From assembly GCA_039000515.1 (NCBI GenBank), contig JBCFYV010000012.1:33408562-33472561 (forward strand): 64,000 bases of DNA. Reading direction: 5' to 3'. The notes beneath the pieces were generated by a model, which saw only the letters and a program-made list of their open reading frames with translations, was not told the origin of the DNA and ran no database searches. Shown piece by piece: positions 1 to 9,970 of this stretch. The DNA is from Timema cristinae. Taxonomy: Eukaryota > Arthropoda > Insecta > Phasmatodea > Timematidae. Each line of letters opens with the position of its first letter. Within the stretch, counting starts at the first letter, position 1. The translations under genes were made by a program, and so were the position numbers.

Positions 1-261
1 AGAAAAGCTAAACTCAGAGAGTTATTTAAGGAAATCCCTTATCATATAATTTATCACTAAGAGGTTATGCCTATAATATCTAAATTTCACAATATTCTGA
101 TTTCTCTTTTGCATATTGTTACTGCTTTTAACCACTCTCTAGTTTTTTGTTATTATTGCTATTTTTTATTATCATCATTATTAATTACTTTTTTTATATA
201 ACTTTTAATCATTATATAACATTATTTAGCCATTTTGTTTATCTTACTTTCTCGTGTAAAT

Positions 262-362
262 ATATGTATTTGTAAGGTACTTGTGTACTTTGTGCTGGCC
301 TGTTATAGGTCTTACGACTGTTGGCCAGCACTATAATAAAGGAAATTGAAATTATTATTACA
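262..362 (+). repeat. LINE-like 3' end, copy 1
   Basis: The segment ending in AAATTGAAATTATTATTA matches 4660-4775, with shared blocks GGTACTTGTGTAC, CTGGCCTGT and ACTGTTGG. The conserved end with a simple (ATT) tail is typical of the 3' end of a LINE or a LINE-mobilised element. No coding part is present. Confidence 0.55.
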
Positions 363-671
363 ACAGCTAAAAGCCAGAAGTAGAGCTATTCCTTCACTTA
401 TGTCACCCTTGTGTTCCAATTTCATTTTACGGTGACTAGATTACTTTCTTTATCTACTTATCATATATTCTATATAATTCGCTCAAATTGGTTTTTTCAT
501 ATGACCTCACTCAGAACTATCCAAACAAATTTTTAGACAATCATGACAACTTCAGCAACTTTAAATTTGTCCTTAACAAATCAATGTATAAATTTTTGTA
601 GAAAATAATATATATACAATTCATATTTTAAACAGTACTTTCTAACATAGGAGGTACTAATTACTTAACGT

Positions 672-812
672 TTAATGGTGCTATATATTGAAGGTACAGG
701 GAAATGGGAACAAAACAGATTTTAAAAAAACATACAAACAATGCTTACAATGAAAATAAACACAGTTCACACTTAACATTTCTGCCACTGAACAGAATAC
801 CTCTCAATCTCT
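672..812 (+). repeat. Dispersed repeat X, copy
   Basis: One of several diverged copies sharing the core TTACAATGAAAA..AACRCAGTTCA followed by a CTGCCACTGAACA-like block. Other copies are at 1118-1195 (-), 4470-4600 (-), 12066-12190 (+), and weaker ones near 14130 and 15090. No coding capacity is visible and the class is unknown. Confidence 0.5.
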
Positions 813-1663
813 GTTTAATTATAACCTAGTTCATCAAGAGACAGTGTGAAACACACAATGGAACTTCCATGAAGAGGAAAATGAATAGAAGAAAACGTAA
901 ACTAGTGTCATTATAGAACGATTGGTAGGACATAAAAATATAAAAATTTAAAAGGTACAATTAAAAAAACTGTTAAAACACAGGAAATAAACTAATTAAT
1001 TTTTAATGGAGTAGTGTTCCAATAGATTAAATAGAGGCAATGCATCAACAATCACTTTTAAGAGAGGGTGTAAAACAGTTCAAGTGCACATGGCAGACTT
1101 GATTGGACACTTTAGTTCATTTAGTGTAACTGGTGTTCAGTGTGAATTGTGCTCTTCTATTCATTGTGAAAGGTATATTGTGGTGGTCAGAATTTTTATT
1201 TTCTACTGTTTGAAAGTTAGGAATTGAGTTATTGAAAATTGTTATATTAAGATCGATTATAAATTATTTCAATAGAATATGAATTAAGATTATCGATAAA
1301 TCCAATCCTACTTCCTCAATTACAATATTTGGTTCTGAATTATGAACCTAAAAAGAGTTCATATTATGTAACTTAAAACAATACACCCTTTAATATTTGT
1401 CATCATAATGTAAGTCATTAAATGGCATCTACATTATATAAGTTAGCTTAGTTGTATATAATGAATTTATACTATGTCAACGATACATGCGGAAAAATGT
1501 AAACTAATGCTAAAAGAAATGAGGTTATAGGAAGGAACATTCACCATCCCACCAACTGCAGGTCCTAACATTGGAACTAGCTTTTCTTCCTTAAGTATAA
1601 ATAATGTTGTATGTTATAGTGTCTAGATGTTTTTATATGGTATTATTGTTTTTCCATTGTTAG

Positions 1664-1785
1664 TGATCGGAGAAAATACCCGTCTAGGGAATATAACCAA
1701 AATATGGAAGTGATTGATGAGTTTGCTGTTACATTATCTCGAAGGAGAAGTAGCATCTCGAGCAGTACAGTACCAACTGGAATGG
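1664..1785 (+). CDS. mud: NuMA/Mud-like gene, first visible coding exon
   Basis: This 122-base exon has a pyrimidine-rich TTAG acceptor and a GTGAG donor. It starts with the third base of a split codon, carries 40 codons and ends with the first base of the next codon (completed as GCT in the following exon). The peptide is basic and serine-rich, with RRRSSISSS near its end, resembling the low-complexity region before the LGN-binding motif in NuMA. It has no recognisable domain. It is assigned to the gene because its phase fits the next exon and it is on the same strand. Other readings of its start would change only the first residue. Confidence 0.65.
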
Positions 1786-3493
1786 GTGAGATATTTTATA
1801 TACCTACATCATAACTATAACTATAGTTGGTAGTTTTGTCTCTTGGAATTATAAGAAGGGGTTTTTCACCAAACTTTATTTTCATTTGGTTCTAATTTCC
1901 TTCCTTACTTTATTATGCTAGGTATAATTTTTCACCAAACTGCAATATGTATTAGCAATTGACGGGTATTAGGAAATTTGTTTTCCTGCGGGAGTGGAGA
2001 CTCATATTTTATCTAACTTAAAACCAATGGATCTCTTTGCTAATCTGTAGATTATATATACAAGCCTAGATGTGTACAAAGCTTCAAAAACCTTAATCTT
2101 GCTTCAAATATTTGCCATCTTTGGTTTAACTTTTAAAAATAAATCAGCTTGAGCAAATTATGAAGCTGAATAAAAATATTGGCGGCTAAAAATAATCTTT
2201 AAAAAAAATTATTTCTGTTTTGTTAAGCACATTACAAATGGATATGACAAATTTTGAAGTAGTTGCATGGTATTACTTGATTTATAATGCTGTCAAACTA
2301 TAAAAAACACTTTTTTAAATAAAACATAAATACTATTTTATTCCTAAAGTTATATCCTGTGTTCAGTGTTATCTTCTTTGACATTCTGATCTCTTAAAGA
2401 TACTAACAGTGATGAATGGAGATGGGTCAAATCCACTAGTTTATGAATTCATTTTACATACAAATGCCTAATCTTATAAAAAAGATTGTAAACATAATGT
2501 CAGGATCATGAGTAACTTAATGTTAGAAACTAGTGTGTGATCAGGATTCCCATTATGTAATATAATGTAACATAACATAATGTAATGTAACAACTCAAGT
2601 GAAACATAAACAATTAATTTGAACTGCTTTAAAAAAAAAAAGTTCTCTAAAATGTAACTCTTAATTTGGGGCTGATCAGTCTTTAAATGCTTGAAATAGA
2701 ATCTATACTACATATATAATACAAGTCTTGTTGTGTGCCAGAAAGCATTGTAAACAACTGCGAAACAACTGAAGTGTGCAGCCGCCATGACACATACAAA
2801 CAAGTATAACTTAACGGCCGTGAAGTGACCCTATTATATTCACAGTTATAATGTGACCTTAGTTAGCACTTGCATACATAATAGAAGCTTACTGGAGCTA
2901 CAAAATAAAGTGTGAGAAGCGGCCACATTATTTTAGTGTTACCGAGACCCGGACAAATTAAATTCGAAGAAGTCATTTGGATACTAAATCGCAAACAAAT
3001 GTACTAAATATGTTTCCATCCTGGTCAATTATTATATTAAGTTACCTGTATCGTGAAGGCTTCCATTTAAAAAGGCTAGGAGTACTATTATGTTAAATAA
3101 CATTACATATATGTTAAGTTGATCGTGATCCCAGCATTAGGGATTTAATTTACTACAATAACTCTTTTTTGAGTTACTATAGAAAATAAAAATGTACCAA
3201 TTTTTTTTATTTATTGTCCGTCATTCAGTTGAATATTAAATTATCTATATGCAGTTAAAGTTTTTCATATAATTATGTTGGGAGAAACCACCAATAAGCA
3301 GTATAAAAGTTTTCAAATAAATTCCAACTAATCAAATCTCAAAACATCTTCAAGAATTCAAAGGCTCCAAATTTAATTATGAGATTTATCTAAGATGTTT
3401 AGTGGGTTATAGGAGCTATAGTAATTTTCCTGTCTATAAAAAAAATTGTGGGTGTTTTAGTAATGGAAAGTAAATTTTTAATGGGCGTTTCAG
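1786..3493 (+). other. Intron 1 of NuMA/Mud-like gene
   Basis: A 1.7-kb AT-rich intron. Apart from a run of ATGTAA-type repeats near 2560-2600 and a less AT-rich patch at 2740-2960 that I cannot assign, I see nothing in it. Confidence 0.5.
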
Positions 3494-3747
3494 CTTTGAT
3501 GATGTTGATGGAAGTTGCAGGTTCGATGATGTTGATGGAGGAGGAGGATGAAGATGAAGTGTTTAACAGCAAGCACTTGGAGGATCTAAAGGCTGGTCAC
3601 TGTGAGCCCCATGGTGAACAGTCGAATAAGCGCCGCTTGACGGAGTTGCAAGTACGCAACTCGCTATGCTTGCCTCATCTCAAGTCATCATACCCTGCGG
3701 AGACCCAGTTCCACCTAACCAGAGACCTTAAGGAGGATGATATTAAG
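3494..3747 (+). CDS. mud: NuMA/Mud-like exon with LGN/Pins-binding motif
   Basis: This 254-base exon encodes 84 full codons plus a shared Ala codon. It begins with methionine-rich repeats, then an acidic run (EEEDEDEVF), then ELQVRNSLCLPHLKSSYP. That last stretch lines up with ELQQRNRVCPPHLKTCYP of human NuMA (recalled from memory), the helix that binds the TPR domain of LGN/Pins. Cortical recruitment of NuMA/Mud depends on this contact. In human NuMA the motif is followed by a short acidic stretch, and here it is followed by LKEDDIK. The exon's first 27 bases are duplicated in tandem, so a second CAG acceptor lies in frame at 3518-3520. The donor AAG/GTGAGA is strong. This exon is the basis for naming the gene. 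Confidence 0.88.
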
Positions 3748-3859
3748 GTGAGATACTCTAGTCGTGTTTGTTTGGTTCTTTGGCCAAAAACAAAGAATTT
3801 TAGTGTGTTAGCCTTACACATTTATCTACACTAATGAGGAAGGTAAAGTTTAGAAAAGG

Positions 3860-4040
3860 TGTACCCACATTTGCCTGTAATAAGATTGATAAACCATTTT
3901 GAAAAATAAAAACCTCATTACATCTGACCGATATTAGAATCCTGATTTCCCTGTCATTGTCATTATAGTATTTTGTGAGAGTGACACTTTAGACCATTCA
4001 ACCACTGGAGAGGGTGATCAAATTTTTGAGAGTTAAGCAC
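3860..4040 (-). repeat. Possible tRNA-related SINE C, diverged copy
   Basis: Read on the minus strand it shares GGTNTAAAGTGTCACTCTCA-like sequence and a later weak box-B-like block with 4795-4960 (+) and 56920-57020 (-). The box A region is poor, so a tRNA origin is only suggested. It lies just inside intron 2. Confidence 0.35.
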
Positions 4041-4276
4041 AAATGAGAGTAAACACTCATTCACAAACACTATATTTCATGGACGCTTTGGATCTTCCTT
4101 AGGAAGTATAAGCCACGTGGAATTTAAAAGTAGCTCCTTCAGAAGATGTTTAGTAATACTTTTTTTGTGTAACCTCTCCCCATCCCCTTTCTCCCTCCGG
4201 GCAACAATCTTAAACTGAGATTTAGGGAATTAAATTGCAGAATTTAATTTATTAGCTAGTGTTCTTATCTTAACAG

Positions 4277-4327
4277 ATTGTACTGAGACCCTATCTGGGA
4301 GCCTACTCGTTGGGGGAACCAGGCATG
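4277..4327 (+). CDS. mud: NuMA/Mud-like gene, 51-base microexon
   Basis: AACAG acceptor and ATG/GTAAGG donor enclose 17 codons (IVLRPYLGAYSLGEPGM), phase 0 at both ends. It follows the exon carrying the LGN-binding motif and keeps the frame open into the next exon. No motif is recognised. It has no detectable homology by eye to vertebrate NuMA, and support rests on splice sites, phase and composition. It could be skipped without a frameshift. Confidence 0.65.
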
Positions 4328-4469
4328 GTAAGGTTGCTACTTTTTGGTGTAAAATGAGTGTACAAGGAAGACTTTGAATTTTTTTCTCCCTCAAATTGTA
4401 CTTTTACTAAGTGATGTCATGGAACAATTATAAATCAGTCATAAGACAGAAAATATTATGATTACTATT

Positions 4470-4600
4470 ATACTTTGTCCAATGGCAGCAGTGTAAAGTG
4501 TGAACTGCGTTCTTCTTTTCATTGTAAAAGCTATATTGTGTCCAACCCTTTTATATGTTTCTATCCATCTGTCCTGTACCTTCTTCCAAATATAATATTA
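4470..4600 (-). repeat. Dispersed repeat X, copy
   Basis: The reverse complement matches 12066-12190, with shared blocks TTTGGAA..AGG, GATAGAAACATATAAA, ACACAATATNNCTGTTACAA and GCAGTTCACACTTTACA. It lies in intron 3 in opposite orientation to the other copies. Confidence 0.55.
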
Positions 4601-4639
4601 TTAATAATTGTTCATCAGTATGTATCACTATTTAGCTAG

Positions 4640-4775
4640 GTTTATTTATTTATTTATTTTTTTTTTTTTTTATGTGCTTGTATGGTACTTGTGTACGCAT
4701 CAGTTCTGGCCTGTCATAGGGCTCACAACTGTTGGTCAGCTCTATAGTAAATGAAATTGAAATTATTATTAACAA
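4640..4775 (+). repeat. LINE-like 3' end, copy 2
   Basis: Same family as 262-362: GGTACTTGTGTAC, a CTGGCCTGTCATAGGG block, ACTGTTGGTCAGC and the terminal GAAATTGAAATTATTATTA. It is preceded by a TTTA/poly-T run. Confidence 0.55.
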
Positions 4776-4794
4776 CAATAAAAACAATAACAAA

Positions 4795-4960
4795 ACCTGC
4801 TTTGTGGTCACATACTCTTTTGCATCACTCTCGCAATAGACTGGATTTTCGATGATGGGGAGATCAAGGCTCAAATCCTGTTTGGGTGCATTGAGGGCAG
4901 TTTTTCCTAAATGGTGTCTCACTCACTTCATACAAATGTGGGTATATTTCCCTTAAATTA
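4795..4960 (+). repeat. Possible tRNA-related SINE C
   Basis: It contains a box-B-like GGCTCAAATCC and the shared blocks CACTCTCGCAATAGACTGG and GAGGGCAGTTTTTCCT. These recur in diverged copies at 56920-57020 (-) and 3860-4040 (-). Box A is weak, so the tRNA origin is uncertain. Confidence 0.4.
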
Positions 4961-5651
4961 TACCTTATTTGTCACTAACGCAAAAGAGTAAATACATGGG
5001 TAGCCCAAACAACTATTAATTTATTTTATTTTTTAACTCAAGTATGTCATATTTTAGTGGCACATTGTGAAAGGGGACACTAACATTTCACCATTGATTA
5101 TTTGCGAGTGAGTTTGTTATGTTTTAGTTATTTGAATAACTTGTTGCATTATTGAATACATTAAAATATAATAGAAGATATGGAATGGTGCAGGTAGGTG
5201 TACGGAAGTTGGGAGCCTGAATTAAATAAAAGAAAATATGTAACAATGTGGATTTTCACTATTTTGACATGATTACTTAACACACTTGTCCTGGAGTAAC
5301 TAGAAAATCCTTGAAATGTCCTGAAAAAATTTCATGATTTTGTGTAGCAACCGTGAATTAGATGTATTTTCTTGATAACAAACTCAAGAGCTAAGAGAAT
5401 TATAAGTAACATAATAAATGCTAAATATTTACATGTTGTAGTCAACACAATGTTTTCCTTTCAACTAAAAACAATAACTACTTTAAAAAGATATACTGAA
5501 AATTTAAATATATTATTACATGTTATACATAAGTTGAATGAATGTTAATTTTATCAACCTTATTTAACTGATTTTTTTTTAATTTATGAAAATACTCTTG
5601 TCTCCTGAAATCCCACGGTATTCTCCCACTTTCTCCTAGTTTCTTGTCCAA

Positions 5652-5780
5652 CACCTTAGGACAGTTAGTAGCATGTCTGTCTACTTCGTTGTTAAGATTT
5701 CCAAGTTGGATCACTGGCATTGCCGAAAAATTTATAATTGGTGAAATGTGGGTTTCCACTTGCACAGTTTTGAATCGGCC
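5652..5780 (+). repeat. tRNA-derived SINE B, diverged copy
   Basis: Matches 7605-7745 over its length: CACCTTAG..CAGT..GTAGCATGTCT at the head and GAAAAATTTATAAT..GT.AAATG after the tRNA-like part. Box A and box B are degraded here. It lies just before the Helitron-like element. Confidence 0.5.
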
Positions 5781-5816
5781 GGGGTTGGATTTTTCTGTTT
5801 TATATATATTGGTTTA

Positions 5817-6579
5817 CTAGATAGCGATTGCCCGCGGCTTTGCTCGCGTGAAATTGATTATATACAAATACGAAAATATACATAATGTAATTTACAGATT
5901 AATTTAAAATATTACGTTACCTTGATGAACATAACTTGACCTCAGATCAAAAATAATGCAAGTCCGATACAAACTTTCACCCCCTTTTCATCCCTTATGA
6001 ATAAAATTTCCAAAATTCCCGAAACACGTATTTATTTGTTTTACGTCAATAACGAAATACAAAATTTTGTTTATGTAACTTTCAAAATGACGGACTTTCA
6101 TACATATTATCATCCCTTTTTTGACCTCTATTGGTGGAATTTTCTAAAATCCTTCTTAGTGTGGTGCCTACATAACAAAATGAATATACAGTCCGAATTT
6201 CATGCTTGTAGCCTTGATAGTTTGCGCTCGCATGATGAATCAGTCAGTCAGTCCGATACAAACTTTCACCCCCTTTTTCATCCCTTATTAAATAAAATTT
6301 CCAAAATTCCTGAAAAACGTATTTATTTGTTTTACGTCAATAACCGAAATACAAAATTTTGTTTATGTAACTTTCAAAATGACGGACTTTCATACATATT
6401 ATCATCCCCTATTTTGACCCCTTTGGGGTGGAATTTTCTAAAATCCTTTCTTAGTGGGTGCCTACATAACAAAATGAATATACAGTCCGAATTTCATGCT
6501 TGTAGCCTTGATAGTTTGCGCTCGGCGATGATGAATCAGTCAGTCAGTCAATCAGAACATGTTATTTTATAAGTATAGA
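5817..6579 (-). mobile_element. Helitron-like non-autonomous element
   Basis: On the minus strand the element begins TCTATACTTATAAAAT after a host A and ends in a CG-rich hairpin (GCGAGCAAAGCCGC) followed by CTAG before a host T. These are the usual Helitron ends: 5' TC, 3' hairpin plus CTRR, insertion between A and T. Similar ends are widespread in insects, as I recall. The interior carries a 289-base tandem duplication (from 5961 and from 6250) and a (CAGT)n run. A 191-codon open frame across the duplication is an accident of the repeat and codes for nothing known. Confidence 0.6.
5961..6550. repeat. Two-copy tandem duplication, period 289
   Basis: The unit starting AGTCCGATACAAACTTTCAC at 5961 restarts at 6250 and runs to the CAGTCAGTCAG block. 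The copies differ only by a few substitutions and small indels, so the duplication is recent relative to the element. Confidence 0.8.
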
Positions 6580-6800
6580 TAAGATATCTGCTGATATAAT
6601 TGGTCAGTTCAGAAAGTCTGCGTTAAATACTTCAAATAAATAAAAACTAAAAGCAGCATTTATTATAGCTGCTGACAATAGTTAGCTAAAAATTATTCAA
6701 TTTACAGATTAAATTATTTAAATAGTAGGCCTGAACTATCCATATATAAAGAACTCAAAATATTTTTTACCTGGGTATTTAATATTTTTAAAAAAAAATT

Positions 6801-7024
6801 ATATAATATTAGGAAAATGGTAGAGCACAAATAAATGTAAAAACACTAACACATATTTACACTCTTATATTTCAACGCTATTATAGCATCTTCCTCAGGA
6901 AGTGGTAGTAATTAGTACTACTTCCTGAGGAAGATGTTATAATAGCGTTGAAATATTGAAGTGTGTAAATATGTGTTAGTGTTTTTACTTTTATTTGTGC
7001 TCTACCATTTTCCTAATATTATAT
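6801..7024. mobile_element. Palindromic foldback element (MITE-like)
   Basis: Nearly perfect 224-base inverted repeat: the left arm begins ATATAATATTAGGAAAATGG and the right arm ends in its reverse complement, with a short spacer around 6910. The arms share GAGCACAAATAAA and CTTCCTCAGGAAG blocks. A diverged CTTCCTTAGGAAG block at 4095-4110 suggests a related copy. It has no coding capacity. The motif order (CTTCC..GGAAG, then GTTGAAATAT) resembles the terminal repeat of the Penelope-like element near 42800, so it may be a derivative of such an element. Confidence 0.75.
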
Positions 7025-7346
7025 CATTTTATTTATTACTAAATGTTTCTTTGCTCCATTAACTCTTTTCATACATGATATTTAAAAAAATGAAATTTGA
7101 ACTCCCATCTTTCTAGAGACTTCCCTTCACTCCGAATTTGAGTTATAGCAACAGCCTTGATTGTATCCTCTCGTAGGTGTCATTTATGTTTTATTTACCA
7201 CATTGATCATGACATCTATTTGATGAAGGGGGACAATTTCAGGACAAAATGTCTATCACATTTTAAAATCAGATAATGTATATACTAGCTTTGTGTTTTT
7301 ACAGCATAATGGGAAAAAAATATTAATCGTTATCTAATTCTTTTAG

Positions 7347-7427
7347 CTGGGCTTGCCTGTTGATATTGATCCAACAATCAGTCTGCTGCAAAATACAGAA
7401 AAGGGAAAAAGGAGGGATAAAAATCAA
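7347..7427 (+). CDS. mud: NuMA/Mud-like gene, 81-base exon
   Basis: TTTTAG acceptor, CAA/GTAAGT donor (a near-consensus donor), 27 codons, phase 0 both sides. The peptide starts LGLPVDIDPTISLL and ends in a basic KGKRRDKNQ. Basic clusters in this part of NuMA serve nuclear import or microtubule binding in other species; here that role is only inferred. Frame and strand fit the exons before and after. Confidence 0.7.
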
Positions 7428-7604
7428 GTAAGTTTGTGTTCATTATATCATATAGAGGGGCTATTGTAACCATTTTAAGTAAATTATCAATCCACTTTTT
7501 CAAATACCAATATTTATTTTATCCGTGAATCTTGAATCCAATTAATAGGAAACATTTTAGTCACAATAGGTTAATATTACTGTCTAAATAAATTCATTGG
7601 TACA

Positions 7605-7745
7605 CACCTTAGCTCAGTCGGTAGCATGTCTTCCTACTGAGCTATGAGTCTCAGGTTCATTTCCTGGCATAGGGGAAAAATTTATAATAGGTTAAATGTA
7701 CCCTTTCACAGTGATGAATTAACAGCCGAAGGACTGTCTGTTGTG
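7605..7745 (+). repeat. tRNA-derived SINE B
   Basis: A tRNA-like head has a perfect RNA polymerase III box A (TAGCTCAGTCGG, 7610-7621) and a near-consensus box B (GGTTCATTTCC, 7654-7664). It is followed by a non-tRNA body GAAAAATTTATAAT. A second diverged copy at 5652-5780 shares both head and body, so this is a mobile family and not a tRNA gene. The cloverleaf is not closed. Confidence 0.6.
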
Positions 7746-8433
7746 CCTATTCAATATTTAAGTTTGTCTATAGGTTGTATATTAATATAATCAGTTATTC
7801 AGAAAGTGCATGTTAAATAACTAATAATAATAACAAACAAATTGGTGTAGTTCTTTCTCAAACTTTGATTTTATTCATATCAATTCTTGAGTTAGTAAAC
7901 AAAATAAAAGTAGTACTTGAATGATACAGTTGAGTTAAGCAAAAACACTCTCATTGCATCTGGCTGATCTCAAATCCTAAACTTCCCTTTACTGGTAAAC
8001 CAAACTAGACTTGTTTATGCTTAGTGCACATGCCCACTGATATGGTTGTCTCGCTCACTGAAGATGTATAATAACAGTATAGAAACATTATCATAATATA
8101 AAGTGATAGTGAAGAAAGCCAACCTGAAAGGATGGTTAGGTAAGGCCCAGATAGGGATAAACACGCTTACCTCAATTTTTTCTTACACTTTCCACTTCAA
8201 ACTTCCACTGTTACACATTGTTTTGAATTTTTGTAAATTCCTTTCTCATATAGAGAGAAACATTTAAAACACACACAACACAATTAAAGATACGTGGAAC
8301 TACATGCTTCTTGAATAATTTGAAATATAACTGAAACTTGCAATGTTGTAAAATTGATGAAACACAATAGAAGCTTGTATAGAAAGCTTGCTGAAAGATT
8401 AATAATTAAAAATATCTTTAAGACTAACATAAA

Positions 8434-8880
8434 CTATACTTGAAATATCTTAGATTCAAACCATAGGGTAATCTGAATTTGGCTACCCATTGATGTGCAA
8501 GTTCCCATTGTCTGAGTTGAGCGTTGTTGCAAGTGGCTGTAGGGAATGCTCTTGAGTACTCTGGTGGTGTAGCAGGAGTCAAAGTCCTTATTGTGGGTGT
8601 TAGCATGGGAAGGAACTGGTTCATATAGATTTTTGTGGTTATTGAAACAGTGATTGTTCATGCGTATTCTCAGAGGTCCTGTTGTGAGTCTGATATATTC
8701 AGCCTCACAAAAATTACATTGAAGTTGGTAGATTAGGTTGGATGGGGTATTGCTTCTACGTGTTCTTACTATTGAAAGTTTTGCTACTTGGGTGATCTTG
8801 CAGGTGTTGCAGCGTTGTTTCATACATGGATGTGAACCTTTAACTATATTAAATGAGGTGAAATTGTTGGGCTCGGGCAA
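8434..8880 (-). pseudogene. Penelope-like GIY-YIG region remnant
   Basis: An open stretch of 148 codons with the C-terminal GIY-YIG nuclease module of Penelope-like elements, which nicks target DNA during retrotransposition. The tyrosine-isoleucine motif reads EYIRLTTG, and the helix after it RIRMNNH. The HANTHNKDFDSCYTTRVL segment aligns with HASTHNQDFQTCYTTKIF of the copy near 43200. The frame ends shortly after and drifts by a frameshift near 8540, so it is not functional. Confidence 0.7.
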
Positions 8881-8998
8881 TTTTAGATGTACTATAAGGT
8901 TGTGAAGGTTAGGCAGTCGTTTGAAAGAGATTCTTGTGGGAGCTCTGAAAAGATTTTGTGTTTGAGGTGAAGAAATTAGAAATTTGTAGCCATTCTTA

Positions 8999-9970
8999 GG
9001 CTATGACTATGCTTGCAACCTGGTCGCGTGGAATGCTTTTTGTTCCTACCAGCCACGCTTCCGACCTGGTCGCCGCGTTTTATGACCAGTTATCATGGCA
9101 CCAAGGCGTGAAGATGTGTTATTAGCCATAGTAGTATATAGTTATATAAAGAATAAACGTAAATATAGATAATATGTGTCCACCCCATTAATATGCAGAG
9201 ACGTACTAATGGACAGACTTTTAAAAAAATCTGAGAACACCCTTCTATTTAATTATAATATTTTCGGTATCACGTATAAAATGCAATTTATTGCTATGTT
9301 CACAGTATTAAAAAAAAATATTATTTACAGAGTGGAATTAATTACTATGTTTGGAAACAACTTTTGCACTCCAAACCCTTGCCGAGCATTTCAATCTATT
9401 GTTCATTTGTATACTGTATATTGTATGATTTTATGTATGCTAATTAAGAACTTGTTCATTTCTTTTTTCATTGTTTAATTCATCCCAACCCTCGACTGTT
9501 GCACCTGCAACCTCTATCCAGAGCTTTGATTTAACATCCCTGTTTGAGAAGTCTCGACTCAGATTTCACAGTGGTGATCATTTATAAATAGCTCGGTATC
9601 AAACATTGCTAAGTACCGTACTCTACCAAGTGTCAAACTCCAGACAGACGGGAAACACTGGGCAGTTTGCAAGAAAGTTAGTGAAAATGTTTAGTGGAGG
9701 AGTGATAGCGTGGTCCGAGCACCTTATCAGCCTACATTTTAACCTAAGATGACGCAAGCAAACCCACACAAGTGTCCAGTGTTCTCGCGACAGGCTGCGA
9801 CACGGACGCAAGGTTTTGCCACCTTCATAAGAAATAAAGGCGAGCATATTTGTCGCTGCAACCTTAAAATGCTCACAAAAGCGTTTTGAAATCTGTCGCT
9901 GTCACTGGTTGCCCTCATAAGAATCAATGTAATATACTACTGCGGCCTGGTCGCAAGTGTGGCCACAGCC
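8999..9970. mobile_element. Harbinger-like non-autonomous DNA transposon
   Basis: The left end GGCTATGACTATGCTTGC and the reverse complement of the right end GGCTGTGGCCACACTTGC form imperfect terminal inverted repeats of about 30 bases. They continue into a shared RACCWGGYCGC block. A TTA trinucleotide flanks both sides (8996-8998 and 9971-9973), the target duplication of PIF/Harbinger elements. The insertion splits Penelope-like coding sequence, and the inverted copy near 10190 preserves the uninterrupted version. Subterminal near-copies of the terminal motif occur near 9055 and 9790. No transposase is encoded. Confidence 0.75.

Larger units (their letters stand above)
1..1663. other. Presumed intron upstream of first visible exon
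   Basis: AT-rich DNA with no exon I can support. It holds a LINE-like 3' end at 262-362 and two copies of a dispersed repeat near 672-812 (+) and 1118-1195 (-). It ends at the TTAG acceptor before 1664. It is presumably the 3' part of a phase-2 intron of the NuMA/Mud-like gene. Confidence 0.5.
4328..7346 (+). other. Intron 3 of NuMA/Mud-like gene
   Basis: A 3.0-kb intron filled by the repeats listed separately (4470-4600, 4640-4775, 4795-4960, 5652-5780, 5817-6579, 6801-7024). The remaining stretch 4960-5650 is plain AT-rich DNA. Confidence 0.5.

Noticed and set aside
5997..6572. 191-codon open frame as a gene
   Set aside because: It spans the tandem duplication of a Helitron-like element, and its translation simply repeats itself.
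7605..7680. A tRNA gene, because box A and box B are present
   Set aside because: No closed cloverleaf, and a second copy at 5652 shares sequence far beyond the tRNA-like part; it is a SINE.
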